NCBI GenBank assembly: GCA_944472135.2
Contig: OX235262.1
Coordinates: forward strand, 165,601,509 to 165,665,508
DNA: 64,000 bases
DNA from: Trichobilharzia regenti
Taxonomy: Eukaryota; Platyhelminthes; Trematoda; Strigeidida; Schistosomatidae
Direction of reading: 5' to 3'
A model generated the notes under the pieces. It made no database searches. It saw nothing but the letters and a program-made list of their open reading frames with translations, and was not told the origin of the DNA. The position numbers were made by a program, and so were the translations under genes. Numbering within the stretch: position 1 is the first letter of the stretch; each line of letters opens with the position of its first letter. Shown one piece after another: positions 1-10,030 of the stretch.

Positions 1-457
1 GAAGGAATAATAAGCCTAGCGAATGATAAACCTGGTATAAAGTTGTTACAATTAATTTTAAAAAAACCCAGTGAATTCCATTCAGACAATGGAAAACATC
101 ACTGTTGTGTTGTGAAGTTGGCTTTGTTTTTTAGAAAGAAAAACATGGAAAAGTTTTTGATGAAATATAACCCGCGTACTCTTCTCTGGATTGTGGTAGA
201 TAATTTAATAATAACCCAGAGTCAACGTTGGACTTCTAAACTTTATTTGTCTTAGAAATTATTCCCCTACAAACTAGTAATTCTTGACAGATTTTTAAGA
301 AATTAAAGACAGAGAGTATTCATCAGGTGGGAGGTATGTTTTAATCATATTTAGTTTATATAGATAAATAATCCTTGATTAGCAACTAACTTCCATTAAA
401 CTAGTGCACTGAAGAGCTTGATAAGTTCATTATATATACATATATTAGCTTAACTGT
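1..457. other. Unassigned AT-rich sequence
   Basis: No gene, recognised repeat or splice-bounded exon seen. It lies downstream of the last visible BCR/ABR-like exon, so it is presumably intronic. Confidence 0.5.
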
Positions 458-1370
458 TACTCCTCGGAGTTCCAAGTGGAAATAAGGGTTTCAGCAGAAT
501 ATCTCCACTTTGTCCTGTTCCTCTCAGTCCTCTTCACCTGTCCCCACGATTGCCCATGAGCTTTTGTCTCTTCCTCAAACAGTCTGCTTCATTTCACCTT
601 ACGAATACACACTCACCTCACCATTTCCTATTCGAATTCCACTCGAGGTTCCAACGGTCTCCTCAGTTTGTGTCTCATCCATCTCCGTTTTCTTCAGAAT
701 ATTTGTTTGGCGATAGATTTTGATTGGTTCGTTGGTTCACAGAGTTTCCATGTTACTCATTCTTTCTGGTTGGCCCCTTTGATCTTCACTATGCAACGAA
801 TGAATGCAATGAATGAAAGTCTGAAGCCTGTCTGAAGTACTTTTGGAGGTGAGTTAAATCTGTGAACCATAAAGAAGACGTGACTTAATATTGGTAGTGA
901 AAGTTCGAATTTGATTGTTTGTGCTGAATACAGAACTTCTGTTCTGCCTTTCCCATTTTTTTTTCGACATTCTCATTTATACCAACTACTTGTATAGTTG
1001 AAATGACGCTTTCTGGTCAGATATATGAAAGAAGTAACTTCCCTCATATTTCTTCCACTGATAGGAGTTGGTGACTGTTGTTGTTATTGTTGGCTGGTTA
1101 GTTGGGTGTCTTCATCACCTCCTTTTTCTCTATGTATATATGAAGTCCTATCTTCACTGCTTCTTTAGTTAAGTAAGTCTTCGGATTTATGTGACATCAG
1201 AGATAAATCATCGACGAAATCCGAAACTTCCAGAGTTTTCCTACTGGTCCAATGCACTTCTGTCTTCTCGCTTCCCAAGTTAAGTGTGTTACATGATCTA
1301 GTCCATCGCAGTTGGGGGGTCATTATCAGTGATAGTATGCAGCCTTGTCTAACTCCAGAATTCATTTCAT
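458..1370 (-). mobile_element. RTE-clade retrotransposon, old 3' fragment
   Basis: The 3' tail (GTTCC...GGAA hairpin remnant and the GGGTTTCAGC stretch on the plus strand) is at 458-500, and reverse transcriptase residues lie at 1165-1365. These include NSGVRQGCILS and the catalytic box FVDD followed by LSLMSHKSED. Many stops and indels break the frame. Divergence from the other copies is high, so it is one of the older insertions. Confidence 0.75.
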
Positions 1371-2100
1371 TGGCTTAGCTAGATATTTTCGTTGTCATTG
1401 TTCATTTGGAAACTGCTAATTCAGTCGACAGGCGAATTCTTGACCACCTACATTTATGATGAAAGCCTAAATTATCATATATATTCAAGCGAATACACCT
1501 TGTAGTCTTTACCTAAATAAATTTTATCTTATTTCCATCATCCTATTCTCCAGGGTAGACTTAATAGTTGAATACGTCATTCAAATGTTTTATCCTTTTT
1601 TGTTATTCTATGCCTTTTTCTTAAATTCATTATTATTCCTCCAGACGATAAGATGCGTCTTCTCAGTTCAACTTTAGAATTGCGCACATCTTTTAATTTA
1701 ATAAAATGTTGACCTAATTTAATCAGTGAAATGTTTAGATTCTCATGGTTTTATCGTCATTTTTATCAAACACAAACACACACACACACAGGGTGTGCGT
1801 CATTTATGATTACTCTCATTACCACCATGATCGCCAATGTCTGTGCTATATATTTGTAACAATGTCGGTGATTCATCCTACCACCACCGCCATCACAACT
1901 GGTTAAAACTCTGAGTCATGCGTGCTAGACTAGAGCCTGCAAAACGTCTAACTGAAAAAAAATACCATAGTCTTTTGATTTTAACATTTAGTTTCTCACT
2001 ATCTCAGTGAATTACAGAGAGTAGATAAACAAAATTTACTCACTCTAAACAAATGAAGTTATACATAATAAAATAAATATCTAAAGTGTAAATGACTTAC
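1371..2100. other. Intronic sequence with short (CA)n
   Basis: No gene seen. A short (CA) microsatellite is at 1776-1790, followed by CCACCATCA-like low-complexity sequence. The stretch follows exon h within the presumed next intron. Confidence 0.5.
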
Positions 2101-2210
2101 TTAATAAGCTCAGTAAGATGACGGCCGAATAGATTTCCTGGGATTTCAGATCTTCGATTTTTATTCAGATTTATTTTGTCAATATATTTCAATGATATTG
2201 TAAAGACTAG
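2101..2210 (-). CDS. BCR/ABR-like exon h: end of C2 and entry to RhoGAP
   Basis: This 110-nt exon follows a CTAAATAG acceptor (with CTGTCTTTTACC upstream) and ends at GTAAGT. It enters in phase 0 and exits with two bases of a split codon. It encodes LVFTISLKYIDKINLNKNRR followed by SEIPGNLFGRHLTELI. Human BCR has VKLSVKFNSREFSLKRMPSR then KQTGVFGVKIAVV: the last C2 strand, a basic linker and the G-x-F-G that opens RhoGAP. A stop lies just upstream in frame, which sets the acceptor. The catalytic arginine finger would lie in a later exon, outside the window. Confidence 0.8.
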
Positions 2211-2364
2211 CTATTTAGGTAAAAGACAGTGTGTAGTAGTACAAAAATAATGCAATAATTTGCAGAACGAAAATTTTAAATAAAGTAAAACAAACTATTT
2301 GTTTATATTTCAATTTTGATATTCCCATTCATTGGCTGGGCTTAGATTTTTGGCCTAAGTTGAC

Positions 2365-2460
2365 GTGTATACTCATATTGAGGAAGCTTGGACGAAGTAT
2401 GATGATTAACTTGGAATCCACGATGCACACTTCGTTCTATTTAGGACTCATCAGTCACCA
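2365..2460 (-). mobile_element. SINE-B (hammerhead-bearing), degenerate fragment
   Basis: On the minus strand this reads as the hammerhead region of SINE-B: a CTGATGAG core, a TAAATAG loop II and the ATC cleavage-site triplet followed by GTGGATTCC. The tRNA-like head is missing. A SINE-D copy on the same strand abuts on the right at 2490. Confidence 0.65.
2406..2457 (-). ncRNA. Hammerhead ribozyme-like motif, partly degraded
   Basis: The minus strand keeps CUGAUGA, a stem II with one mismatch, and GAA. Position 15.1 is G instead of A, and stem I is shortened. Loss of the 15.1-16.1 pair is expected to weaken or abolish cleavage. Confidence 0.5.
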
Positions 2461-2489
2461 TTCTTCAAGTTTCTTTTATTCCTTTACGT

Positions 2490-2705
2490 TCCCAATGGAA
2501 CATAGGGCTTCAAGCTGGAGCTTTGAAGTTTCAGTAGCAACGGTGACATCTTTTACGTTGTGGCGTCGCTAGCCTCACGCCAAATCTACCCTCTATGTGT
2601 GGATTATAACCGGTTAAAGGAAATAAAGGAGCTCGCCGACTGGAACTCGATCCCCTGACCACATGCATGGTTGACCGGCACTCTACCACTAAACCACCCA
2701 CGAAC
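2490..2705 (-). mobile_element. SINE-D: tRNA-like head joined to RTE 5' and 3' ends
   Basis: On the minus strand it begins GGTTTAGTGGTAGAGTGCC (A box) and has a GGGGATCGAGTTCC B-box region. It then carries the GTGAGGCTAGC segment found in the RTE leader and ends with AGCTTGAAGCCCTATGTTCC and a GGAAC hairpin arm, the same tail as the RTE elements. The plus-strand form looks like a tRNA but has an overlong body, so it is a SINE rather than a tRNA gene. Confidence 0.78.
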
Positions 2706-2821
2706 TATTCACGAAGTTATTTCAAGTTAATCATCAGGCATCGTCGAGGCGTCCATATTAGGAACCGACTAGTCAGGTGAGACCGAATAATTCAGTTAAA
2801 CCAAAAACAAATAATAACTGA

Positions 2822-3010
2822 TACACTTTGTACGAGAGGTGTCTCTCATGATACAAGCGGTTTAACAGATGATGCTTTGGTGTTTCCACCTATGGGCGAT
2901 GGGTTTAAGTCTTAGTTGGGATCTCAGGTACATCAAGACGATGCGTCTCAAATAGAAAGAAATGAACATCCTCGGTTTCATTGCTAGTTACCATTCACCA
3001 CACTACTTCG
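2822..3010 (+). mobile_element. SINE-B, highly degenerate copy
   Basis: The order of parts matches better SINE-B copies: a box A remnant (AAGCGGTTTAACAGATGA), TTTGGTGTTT, a B-box remnant (GATGGGTTTAAGTC), a decayed hammerhead (CATCAAGACGATGCGTCTC) and CTGCTAGTTACCATTCACCA-like 3' sequence. The ribozyme core is destroyed. Confidence 0.6.
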
Positions 3011-3149
3011 AAGTGATACAAACGCTTTGCTTTTCTCAAATTAATGATGTCGTTATAAGAAAATAGTCAGTAATAAATTCGGACTCCATTGGTATTTCAT
3101 GTTGTGATTACTTTCAGGTGTTAGTTTGTAGGAATTCAATTGATTTTAT

Positions 3150-3325
3150 GTTTGTTCATGGATCTACATCAGTTAGGGGATCGCTGAAAGCACCAAGCAG
3201 CTGTTTCGCCCTTTTCTGGGAATGGTAAGGTGCACTTAACAATACTAGGGATCAAACTCATGATCTCCAGGTCACGAGGTGACCTTGTTGACTATTCAGT
3301 TACTGGTACAGAATCCATTGTCCCA
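3150..3325 (-). mobile_element. SINE-A fragment
   Basis: On the plus strand it reads ATCAGTTAGGGGATCGC, then CAGCTGTTTCG, then the B-box complement GATCAAACTCATGATC and a decayed head. This is the same order as the better SINE-A copy at 50621-50987, in the same orientation. Confidence 0.6.
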
Positions 3326-3399
3326 TGATTTCTAATTCCTACAATTATTTGTTGAATGTTGCAACCAAGTAACGTTGGAGTATTATGGATGACACATAT

Positions 3400-3960
3400 G
3401 GGTAATTAGTAAACAGGGAGGTAACTTTCGTAGAAACCACTGTCTCGGTGTTAGAGACTATCGATTTTAATGTACGAATCTTCTTTGGAGAACGATTTGA
3501 ATGTGGTTGTGTTTAAATCACTTACAAATCCTACAAAATCGCTATTCTGATGTGTACGATGAATGTGAAGTTTCAGCTTAACAATGAAGGGTATCATCAA
3601 TTAGAGGCCAGGGAAATGGATTTTTCTCCAAATCCTTTTTTAGCCCATATCTTTATGATAAAATTAGAAAATGGTTCATTGAAAAGTGTAACCAATAAAA
3701 TTTCGTTCTAGTTTAGATGAATGTATGCTACCTTTATCCTACATAAGAAATTCCAAATACCCCTGTGAGAAAGTTGAATCAAATTTATCGTTTCTTAACG
3801 TTCTGTTTACTATTAGGCTTTATGTTAGTTCTGTGGGTATATTTTTCAGATGAAGTTAAGGGCTAGCCAATATAACAACTTCATATATCATTTTTCCATT
3901 TTGGATACAAAGGAAATCCCATCAGTACTTCGTACACCTGATACACTGAATGTAATATAG
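3400..3960 (+). mobile_element. Penelope-like element, degenerate reverse transcriptase fragment
   Basis: Conceptual translation gives LNNEGYHQLEAREMDFSPNP then FLAHIFMIKLENG. This corresponds to the RT motif that reads EYWHQVDGVAMVSPLGSLLA in the copy at 48722-49125. About 150 bp on, VGIFFR and SYIIFPFWIQRK match the Y-T-H-F-x-S-F-(V/I)-P-x-x-Y-K-R block. The Gly-Ser-Pro-Leu-Gly core is mutated and several frames are needed, so the element is dead. Confidence 0.6.
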
Positions 3961-4149
3961 AAGCATAAGGTCTAGTGATAGTCATTTTACCTCTCTACCC
4001 TCACATAAATACACAGTCAACTGAATAAGTAAAGTATTTAATTAGCTGTATGAATTTATTGAGATTATTAATACTTTGACTATTATTCGCTAACCGATAT
4101 ACTTGATCTTTAATTGTTTTAACCAAGTAGGTATCATGATGAACTGAAT

Positions 4150-5025
4150 TATACAGAAGACTATGAGTGGAGAGCGACAAGACAGGAGTACGCTGGAACG
4201 ATAAGAAGACTCTAGAAGATCTCGATTCCGTGGATGATTTATGTCTAATGTCACAGAAACTCGAAGGCTTACAGGTGAAAAGCAACAAACTGGAGGAAGA
4301 AGAAGTCGCTAGTGAAGACAGGACTTTATGTGAACATAAAGAAAACGGAGGTTGTGAAGACAACTAGCCAACAACAATGAAAACTACAAATTACTATCAA
4401 TAGATGAAATTGGAGAGAAGCTTCAACTGAAGGCCACAGCACAGAGGAGAATGCTAAAGCCGGTTAGGATTGGAAAGGCAAGACAGAACTTTGTCATTCT
4501 GAAATCAGTGTGGAAAGCTTTTGAGCTCAGCATAGAGGACAAAACTTGAATTTCCAACACCAATGTTAAGTCAGTGAGTTCCTCCATGTACGTCATAAAC
4601 TTAAACAGCGCGTCACAAAAACCATTTCTAACTGGAAACCTTTATCAACAACTGTCTTCTCTGGCTAACATCAGACTAAATGATGTCTGGAAAGAATTAA
4701 CAACAGGGAAATTTAGGAACAGACCAATCAAAAACCTGTTACTCAATAAATATTTTGAAGAAAAACGGAGATGGATCGGACGCATGCTGAGGAGATCGTC
4801 TAATGTCATCACCCGCTAGGCTATGGCTCGAGTAGAATCCGAATGGGAAACGACGAGTTGGGCGTGTATCCGAGGGTCATGGAGGAGATTGTGTTAGGAG
4901 CAGACGAGAGATTATGGGCAATTGTGAGGTCAGCTGAAGAGGATTGCGGAGAGAGGGACTAAGTGTTTAAGCCTTGCGTTCCATTCGGAACCCAATGGGA
5001 ACAATAAAAAATAACAATAATAACG
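4150..5025 (+). mobile_element. RTE-clade retrotransposon, 3' half
   Basis: It includes the catalytic box in frame (DSVDDLCLMSQKLEGLQVK) at about 4220-4280 and the C-terminal RRWIGRMLRRSSN motif. It ends with a CCATTCGGAACCC hairpin-like tail and an (A/T)-rich AACAATAATAA run near 5025. The 5' truncation falls within the RT domain. Stops break the frame between the RT core and the C terminus. Confidence 0.8.
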
Positions 5026-5770
5026 TTAGTATCAAATGCCTATGCTGAGTAATTTTACTGCGTAATTGTAAAGTTACTGATCGAATATCAACAAATATTT
5101 GCTGCATAGGTAATATAAGTGTCCCTCCTACCCTAATTCCGACGAAGTCTTATCTGTTATAATGACAAAGGAGTCATTTAAGTAACATAGGTAACAGTTT
5201 TAATCACACTATGCAATCATTATTACAAAACTGAAGGTAGTTGAAAAAAGAGAGTAAATGTTCCACGAAGATCAGACTGACAAGTGAAAACACTTGAGAA
5301 TTATGAAGTTGGTTAGACAATTATTGAGTTATATGATAGAAAATACAACGAACAAAGTGCGAGTTTTCTTCACGAATTGATATCACTAGTTCTATCAACC
5401 ACATGAAGTTGAAACTTGGCAGGAAGCAAAATAAAAACGGTGCATTTTTTGTATTTATCTAATACTACTTCTGCTAATAGATTTTTCGACATTCCTCATA
5501 GGGGAAACCAAGAATTTTAGAGTTTTACTGTCTACTTTCTTATAGAAAAGTTAAACCCTTAGAGAAAATTATTGAAGCAAACCAAAATAATAACTGATGC
5601 GTAAACGTCTGTCATGGACTATTATACATGTAGTAGAAGTTTGCTGACATCATTAGAACTGTATTCACCTCTAAGAAAGAGTTATTTGCTCATTAAAAAA
5701 CGTTTATATGCGTAAACTGACTTTGATACTGGAATTCCACACATATATATTTTATGAATTAATTAATTTG
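5026..5770. other. Unassigned AT-rich intronic sequence
   Basis: No gene or recognised repeat seen, apart from general AT richness. Confidence 0.45.
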
Positions 5771-5885
5771 ATTTGTGACAGGTTTTATCACGAACCGATA
5801 TCAGTTAAAGAACCATTCGAAAACCAACAGGAAGTAATAGACAGTGGTTTTGATGATATTAGATAGTTGGAGGCATTCGGTAGGA

Positions 5886-5932
5886 AGCCTACGACCTATA
5901 TTTGGTGCTATTTGTCACTCATCAGCAAGGCG
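5886..5932 (-). ncRNA. Hammerhead ribozyme-like motif, left arm, G12 lost
   Basis: The minus strand has CTGATGAG, a GTG/CAC stem II with loop ACAAATAG, then CAAA where GAAA is expected (G12 to C), and GTC at the cleavage site. Stem I pairs GCCTT with AGGC only in part. G12 acts in catalysis, so this copy is predicted to be inactive. Confidence 0.6.
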
Positions 5933-6130
5933 TATCGGCAACACTGAAGGAACTCATGTCCCTTCTGAGATTCTAATCCATGTCACCCAGTGCTGCAGTC
6001 ACAGACGTTATCACTGAGCTCTTCGGGCTCGCTATTGACCTCGTGCAAGACTGTAGGTCTCTGGCTGCAGCACTTGGTGACACGGGTTCGAATCTCAGAA
6101 GGGACATGAGTTCCTTCAAGGTTGAAGATA

Positions 6131-6176
6131 CGCCTTGCTGACGAGTGACAACTAGCACGAAATATACGTCGAAGGC
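6131..6176 (+). ncRNA. Hammerhead ribozyme motif, right arm, core intact
   Basis: C3-A9 is CTGACGA at 6138-6144. Stem II is GTG/CAC at 6145-6147 and 6156-6158. GAA at 6159-6161 supplies G12-A14. A 62/T 69 form the 15.1-16.1 pair, and C17 is 6170 in a GTC triplet. Stem I pairs CGCCTT-type bases (6132-6136) with AAGGC (6172-6176) after one G-G mismatch. All invariant core bases are present, but stem III is only two pairs, so activity is uncertain. Confidence 0.62.
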
Positions 6177-6689
6177 TTCCTGTGGTCGATCGCCTCCAAC
6201 CATCTAATATCATTAATTCACTATGCCCTATGATGGCGAGCTAACTAGAATAGTGGCTACATTGCAAACCTGGCCGATAGAATTCAGCCTTCACCAAAGA
6301 AAGGACTACGCACATCACACTAGTTGCTAGTGTCCAATCGAAAGGCAGTGGTTTTGTCCCTGTCTGGGACTCTTCACAGTATGCATCCACCGGAGTTTGA
6401 GCCTGGGACTTTCGGGTTATAAGACAAGCTTGTAGACCATTCAGAAACTGGGATCCGATCTAGTGGTCCACTAATTTGTTATCAGACTTGTAAACAATCA
6501 AATTCCTGTGGACCAACACCTGGCAATTAATCTGATGGACTCTGGCAACTGGTCACATACAGGAAGTTACCTGAGGTTCTAGTAAAAAGTCGTATCCATT
6601 AGGTTCGAGCAAGTCAGGTAACAGGATATTTACTCGTCTATGACATTGACTGGTGGCTGCGCTATACATATCGCGGACTAGAAGAAGAT

Positions 6690-6890
6690 GGAATTGATGG
6701 GCAGTTAAGTAGGTCCCTAGGGACTGAATGGTCTACGAGCTTGCTTTGTAATCCAAGGTCCTCTTTTCGAACCCCAGTAGACAAGTACAGCTAAGGGGTC
6801 CCAAGCAAAAAAGGAACAGCTGTGGAGTACTCTATGTTGGTTTGCCAGTGATTCCATAATGATGTCAATTCGTGATAAAACCAGTAAAAA
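6690..6890 (+). mobile_element. SINE-A, plus-strand arm
   Basis: The tRNA-like head CTGAATGGTCTACGAGCTTG is followed by a TTTTCGAACCCC B-box region, then GGGGTCCCAAGC and ACAGCTGTGGAGTACTC, ending in ATTCGTGATAAAACC and a short A-run. It faces the minus-strand SINE-A at 5775-6480, so together they form a head-to-head pair. Confidence 0.7.
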
Positions 6891-7268
6891 AAAGGTAATG
6901 ACTTCTGGAAGTTTCGAAATGAGAACCTTTGGTAATTAGTCAGACTTCATTTATTAACATATATGGGCTACTGAAAATGCGTTGTTTAAGCAAAACTGCG
7001 TTTGAAATATATAAAATTGGTTGAGTCATCTGACAAGGTGCTTGCTCACCACTATACATTCAATGACAATACACCACTGGTACGCATAGTTTAACACAGA
7101 AGATACACAAAGATTCTATCAGAAAACAAGAGTTCTAACAAAATGATATGATTACTTTATGTCGAATGATATACACTAACAGAAAATCTAGTTTGGGAAC
7201 TCATTCAGTACCATTATCATAAGGCATATTTCGTTAAGTGATGACAAAAAGAGGAGAGGTGAACTCAC
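6891..7268. other. Intronic sequence between SINE-A and exon g
   Basis: No gene or recognised repeat seen. Confidence 0.45.
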
Positions 7269-7343
7269 ATCTCTTGGAGGGTTTTCATTTGTCAATATCT
7301 TCATGGCTGTCATTGAATTTTGTTTTAGTGTTTCCAAATCCAA
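7269..7343 (-). CDS. BCR/ABR-like exon g: C2 helix/linker
   Basis: This 75-nt exon has an ACAATTTAG acceptor and a GTGAGT donor, with phase 0 at both ends and 25 codons: LDLETLKQNSMTAMKI then LTNENPPRD. It matches human BCR QLDPQALQDRDWQRTV, keeping the L-D-x-(Q/E)-(A/T)-L core; the Trp is replaced by Met. The 14.3-kb intron before it holds two RTE copies, a second LINE tail and several SINEs. Homology over 25 residues is modest, but phase, order and splice sites all agree. Confidence 0.7.
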
Positions 7344-8404
7344 CTAAATTGTTTAAATGAAGAAATAATAAAACGCAAAGTTGAGAGCCGAAAGATTTGA
7401 AAATACGAAAAGTATTTATTCGACTCTGAAAAATGCTAACACACATTTAACTTTACAGGAAACAAAGAAATGAAATCATGCCATATCAAAGAGGGCATAA
7501 CTAATGGAAAATGCGCACTATAAAATCTTTTGTTGGTAAACATAAAGAATAACGACCATGGAGTGAGAATGTAGGAGTAACTTTGAAACGACTAATGAGT
7601 TAAAGCCGATTGTTTAGGATAAAAATACTTAATAATAATAATCATCATCAAACACATTAAAGACGATATTTTACCCTGACGTAACTCAAAAATACTTCCC
7701 AATTACGATGGGGAGTATCAGTTTTTAAGTTTAGTATGTATCAAAACGGTTTGCTTAAAACGAACAGTGACAGCCCCCTTCCTCGCATTTATTTATTTAC
7801 AAGTCGAAGTTAAACTTTAAGCACCACTGACTACCAATGGAGTGCGTCCGCGTCATTGACCTTTAATGGTCCTGTGAGATTTATTCATGTGAGTAGAAGC
7901 TTCTGTTCAACTTGATTCGAGTCAAATGTCTGCTCCAAAGCAGCTGTGTTTGCAATTTGGTGAGGATTAAGTCTTCCATTATCGCTTAGATGTGGGGTTG
8001 ATTAGTAATGAGAGGATTTATTCATGTGGAGGTATGATGACTATAAAAAGCTTCAGCAGGTCTATTGATGGATATGTGCATCATTGTGCAATTTCTTTCA
8101 GACGATTAAGTCTCAGGGAAGATGGGCTGATGATTCTAATATTTTGTAGTAAAAAAAATTGACAGGTCCCATCTCTCCTTAACCGAGATTTTGTATATTT
8201 GTAATTACTAGGCTTTAAAGCAGACCGTCAGAGGTGCAGCTGGTGAAGCTGAAAATAGTTTTGTATTAACAATTCAGTGGTACCACCACTGTGGGGATAT
8301 CTTATCCTGGAAAATGGAGAGGTTTACTTCCTTATAGGGAGGAAAAGGTGTCATCGTATATGTGGATGAAACTGTCTAATTAAGGAAAAAATACAGAGGG
8401 GGTC
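7344..8404. other. Intronic sequence with unclassified repeat pieces
   Basis: Around 7797-7860 (TTAAACTTTAAGCACC) is a fragment of a repeat also seen at 9430-9960, 20455-20610 and 21335-21415. The tract 8200-8370 (GGTACCACCACTG, GAGGTTTACTTCC) looks like an untranslated retrotransposon leader in reverse, but I cannot assign it. No exon seen. Confidence 0.4.
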
Positions 8405-9150
8405 GAGAACCGGCGAATAATGTGAAGTCAAGTGAAGACAACAATCAGCCAGCGTAAACGGGAGGAACCTGAAAGAAACAATCTCCTTCACCTATCGACC
8501 AAACAAGCCTCGTTTCAACTACAGACAGACAGAACTGACGACGATATCAAAGAAAGAATCGGGAAGGCAAGACAAGCTAGCTTTCATTACTCTCAAATCT
8601 GTGTGGAGGTCAACATCACTCAGCCTAAAAATGAAAATAAGATCCGAATTTTCAACTCCAGTGTGAAGTCAGTGCTACTTACTGTACGGATCAGAGACTT
8701 GCACTGCGCGTCATAAAGAGCACCTCAAACAAACTACAGACCCTCATTAACAGTTGTCTTCGCTCAATACGTCACTCAAGATCAGATGGCCGGCCAGAAG
8801 AGGTCAGCAACAGGGATCTCTGGCAATGAGCGAACCAATCCAGCAGGAACTGATTATGCAACAAATAGGTAGGAAGAAATGGAGATGGATTGGCCATACT
8901 CTGAGGAAACCATCAAGCGACATCACTAGCCAAGCCATTGCTCGAGTGGAACCCGGTTGGGAAGCGGTGAGTTGGTCGTCAAAGTGAGGGTGACTTGTAG
9001 GAGATCATGTGAAGAGGAGATGTAAGCATGTGGGCAGACATGGAATCAGGTGAAACCTCTAGAAGAGAACCGAACGTAATGGAGACGCGTGGTTGAAGCC
9101 CTACCTTCCTCTAGGAATTAAAGCAAATAATAATAATAATATAATAATAA
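8405..9150 (+). mobile_element. RTE-clade retrotransposon, 3' end (converted copy)
   Basis: This covers the C-terminal region of the RTE protein (KKWRWIGHTLRKPSSDITSQ at about 8873-8932) and a tail ending CCTCTAGGAATT and (AAT)n. Positions about 8461-9022 are almost identical to the reverse complement of about 14836-15397. Outside that block the two copies diverge clearly although both are the same element. The frame is broken by several indels. Confidence 0.82.
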
Positions 9151-9429
9151 GTACATTATACCTAATAATACTGGACTGGTGAAACAAGGATGTATAATAC
9201 ACAGATATGAGTGGAAGGGTTATAACTCTTTGTCATCCCTTGGGAAATATTCACCACAGAGTCAACCATTCTAATGATTTTGTGGATCTCATTACAGGGA
9301 CCCACACAAATTCTATCGAAGGCTTTCGGGAAGGTTAAAAAACAGGGTTAGAGTCATTGATGGATCTCAAGAGGATGTCATTTAGATGAATATATTTATA
9401 GTGTGTGGTTTAGCTTTTCCGTTGATACT

Positions 9430-9960
9430 CATATGCTAAACTGGGCGATGCTTTTATCGCATATAAGAGAAAGGTGTCCTTTGTAACACTTTCATACAGT
9501 TTTTATGCATTCTTTTACTTGAATATATGCACACACCCACCGGGGTCCAAACCCAGGACCTTCTGGTCACAAGGCGAGCTCGTAGACCATTAGGCCAGTG
9601 AGACCCGACCCAATGGCATATGAATTCTAAGTTCTGCCACTTCACGACATAGCGTGACCCCTTTGCAATGTCTTCTTCGATGAGTAACTAACCTCATCTT
9701 CGACCTGAGGAGTCCCAAACTAGGACGACACAGCTGTCCAGTACTCCTAGGTTTTCCAGTGTTTCTCTAACTGGTGTTAGCTCATGATGAAATCTTCCAA
9801 CCAATCAAACAAAATCCCTACAAAACCAATACTTGAAAATAAATATATGTATTCCATACACAAAAATGCCTCCTTCATGTGATTGGTACGTTCAAGGTCA
9901 TTCGCTGATTGATTGTAAGTGGTGCTTAAAGTTTAACTTTGCTGTTCACATTGAAAATAC
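9430..9960 (-). repeat. Unclassified repeat interrupted by SINE-A
   Basis: Two halves (about 9430-9524 and 9840-9960) together match, in reverse, the uninterrupted copy at 20455-20610. Shared stretches include GCATAAAAACTGTA and GGAGGCATTTTT. The interruption at 9525-9839 is flanked by TACTTGAA at 9517-9524 and 9832-9839. Other partial copies: 7797-7860, 10165-10200, 21335-21415. Confidence 0.65.
9525..9839. mobile_element. SINE-A head-to-head pair nested in an older repeat
   Basis: The left part (9535-9650) is SINE-A head and B-box in minus orientation (ACCGGGGTCCAAACCCAGGA on the plus strand). The right part (9700-9815) is the SINE-A body and tail in plus orientation (GAGGAGTCCCAAACTAGGAC, CAGCTGTCCAGTACTCC, GTTAGCTCATGATGAAAT). 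An 8-bp duplication, TACTTGAA, brackets it. Confidence 0.7.
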
Positions 9961-9984
9961 AGATAACTATAATAACAGAACACC

Positions 9985-10030
9985 CTAATCACAATCGTAA
10001 CCCTAAGGCCAATCTTAATCACAGCCCTAA
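9985..10030 (+). repeat. Degenerate CCCTAA-like tract
   Basis: Five CCCTAA or near-CCCTAA units occur in 46 bp (CACCCTAATC, TAACCCTAAGG, AGCCCTAACCC). TTAGGG is the usual metazoan telomere unit, but the spacing here is irregular. It lies beside the unclassified repeat at 9430-9960, and a similar tract at 21066-21215 lies near another copy of that repeat. Confidence 0.5.

Larger units (their letters stand above)
5853..6345 (+). mobile_element. 493-bp fold-back element with hammerhead cores in both arms
   Basis: Two arms of roughly 145 bp (about 5853-6000 and 6066-6213) are inverted copies of each other. Both contain a long shared tract around GGAACTCATGTCCCTTCTGA. The right arm carries a tRNA B-box-like GGGTTCGAATC and a hammerhead core. 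A unique tail, 6214-6345, follows the right arm. An 11-bp target duplication brackets the whole unit, so it moved as one piece. No coding capacity. I do not recognise the family; it differs in sequence from SINE-B though the ribozyme fold is alike. Confidence 0.7.
5775..6480 (-). mobile_element. SINE-A (minus) interrupted by a hammerhead fold-back element
   Basis: The tail part of SINE-A is at 5775-5852 and its body continues at 6346-6480 (CCTGTCTGGGACTCTTC, B-box complement GTTTGAGCCTGGGAC). The interruption is flanked by CAGTGGTTTTG at 5842-5852 and 6346-6356, an 11-bp exact duplication. The SINE was therefore present before the element at 5853-6345 arrived. Confidence 0.72.

Noticed and set aside
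1776..1790. CRISPR or satellite array anywhere in the window
   Set aside because: Only short microsatellites and dispersed repeats are present; no regularly spaced direct repeats with unique spacers.
2640..2705. tRNA gene on the minus strand
   Set aside because: A-box and B-box-like blocks are present, but the stems do not pair as a cloverleaf and the sequence continues into the SINE-D body. The same holds for heads at 34130, 42650, 47900, 50750 and 61500.
6131..6176. Riboswitch or structured regulatory RNA other than a hammerhead
   Set aside because: The base pattern is fully explained by the hammerhead core and its three stems.
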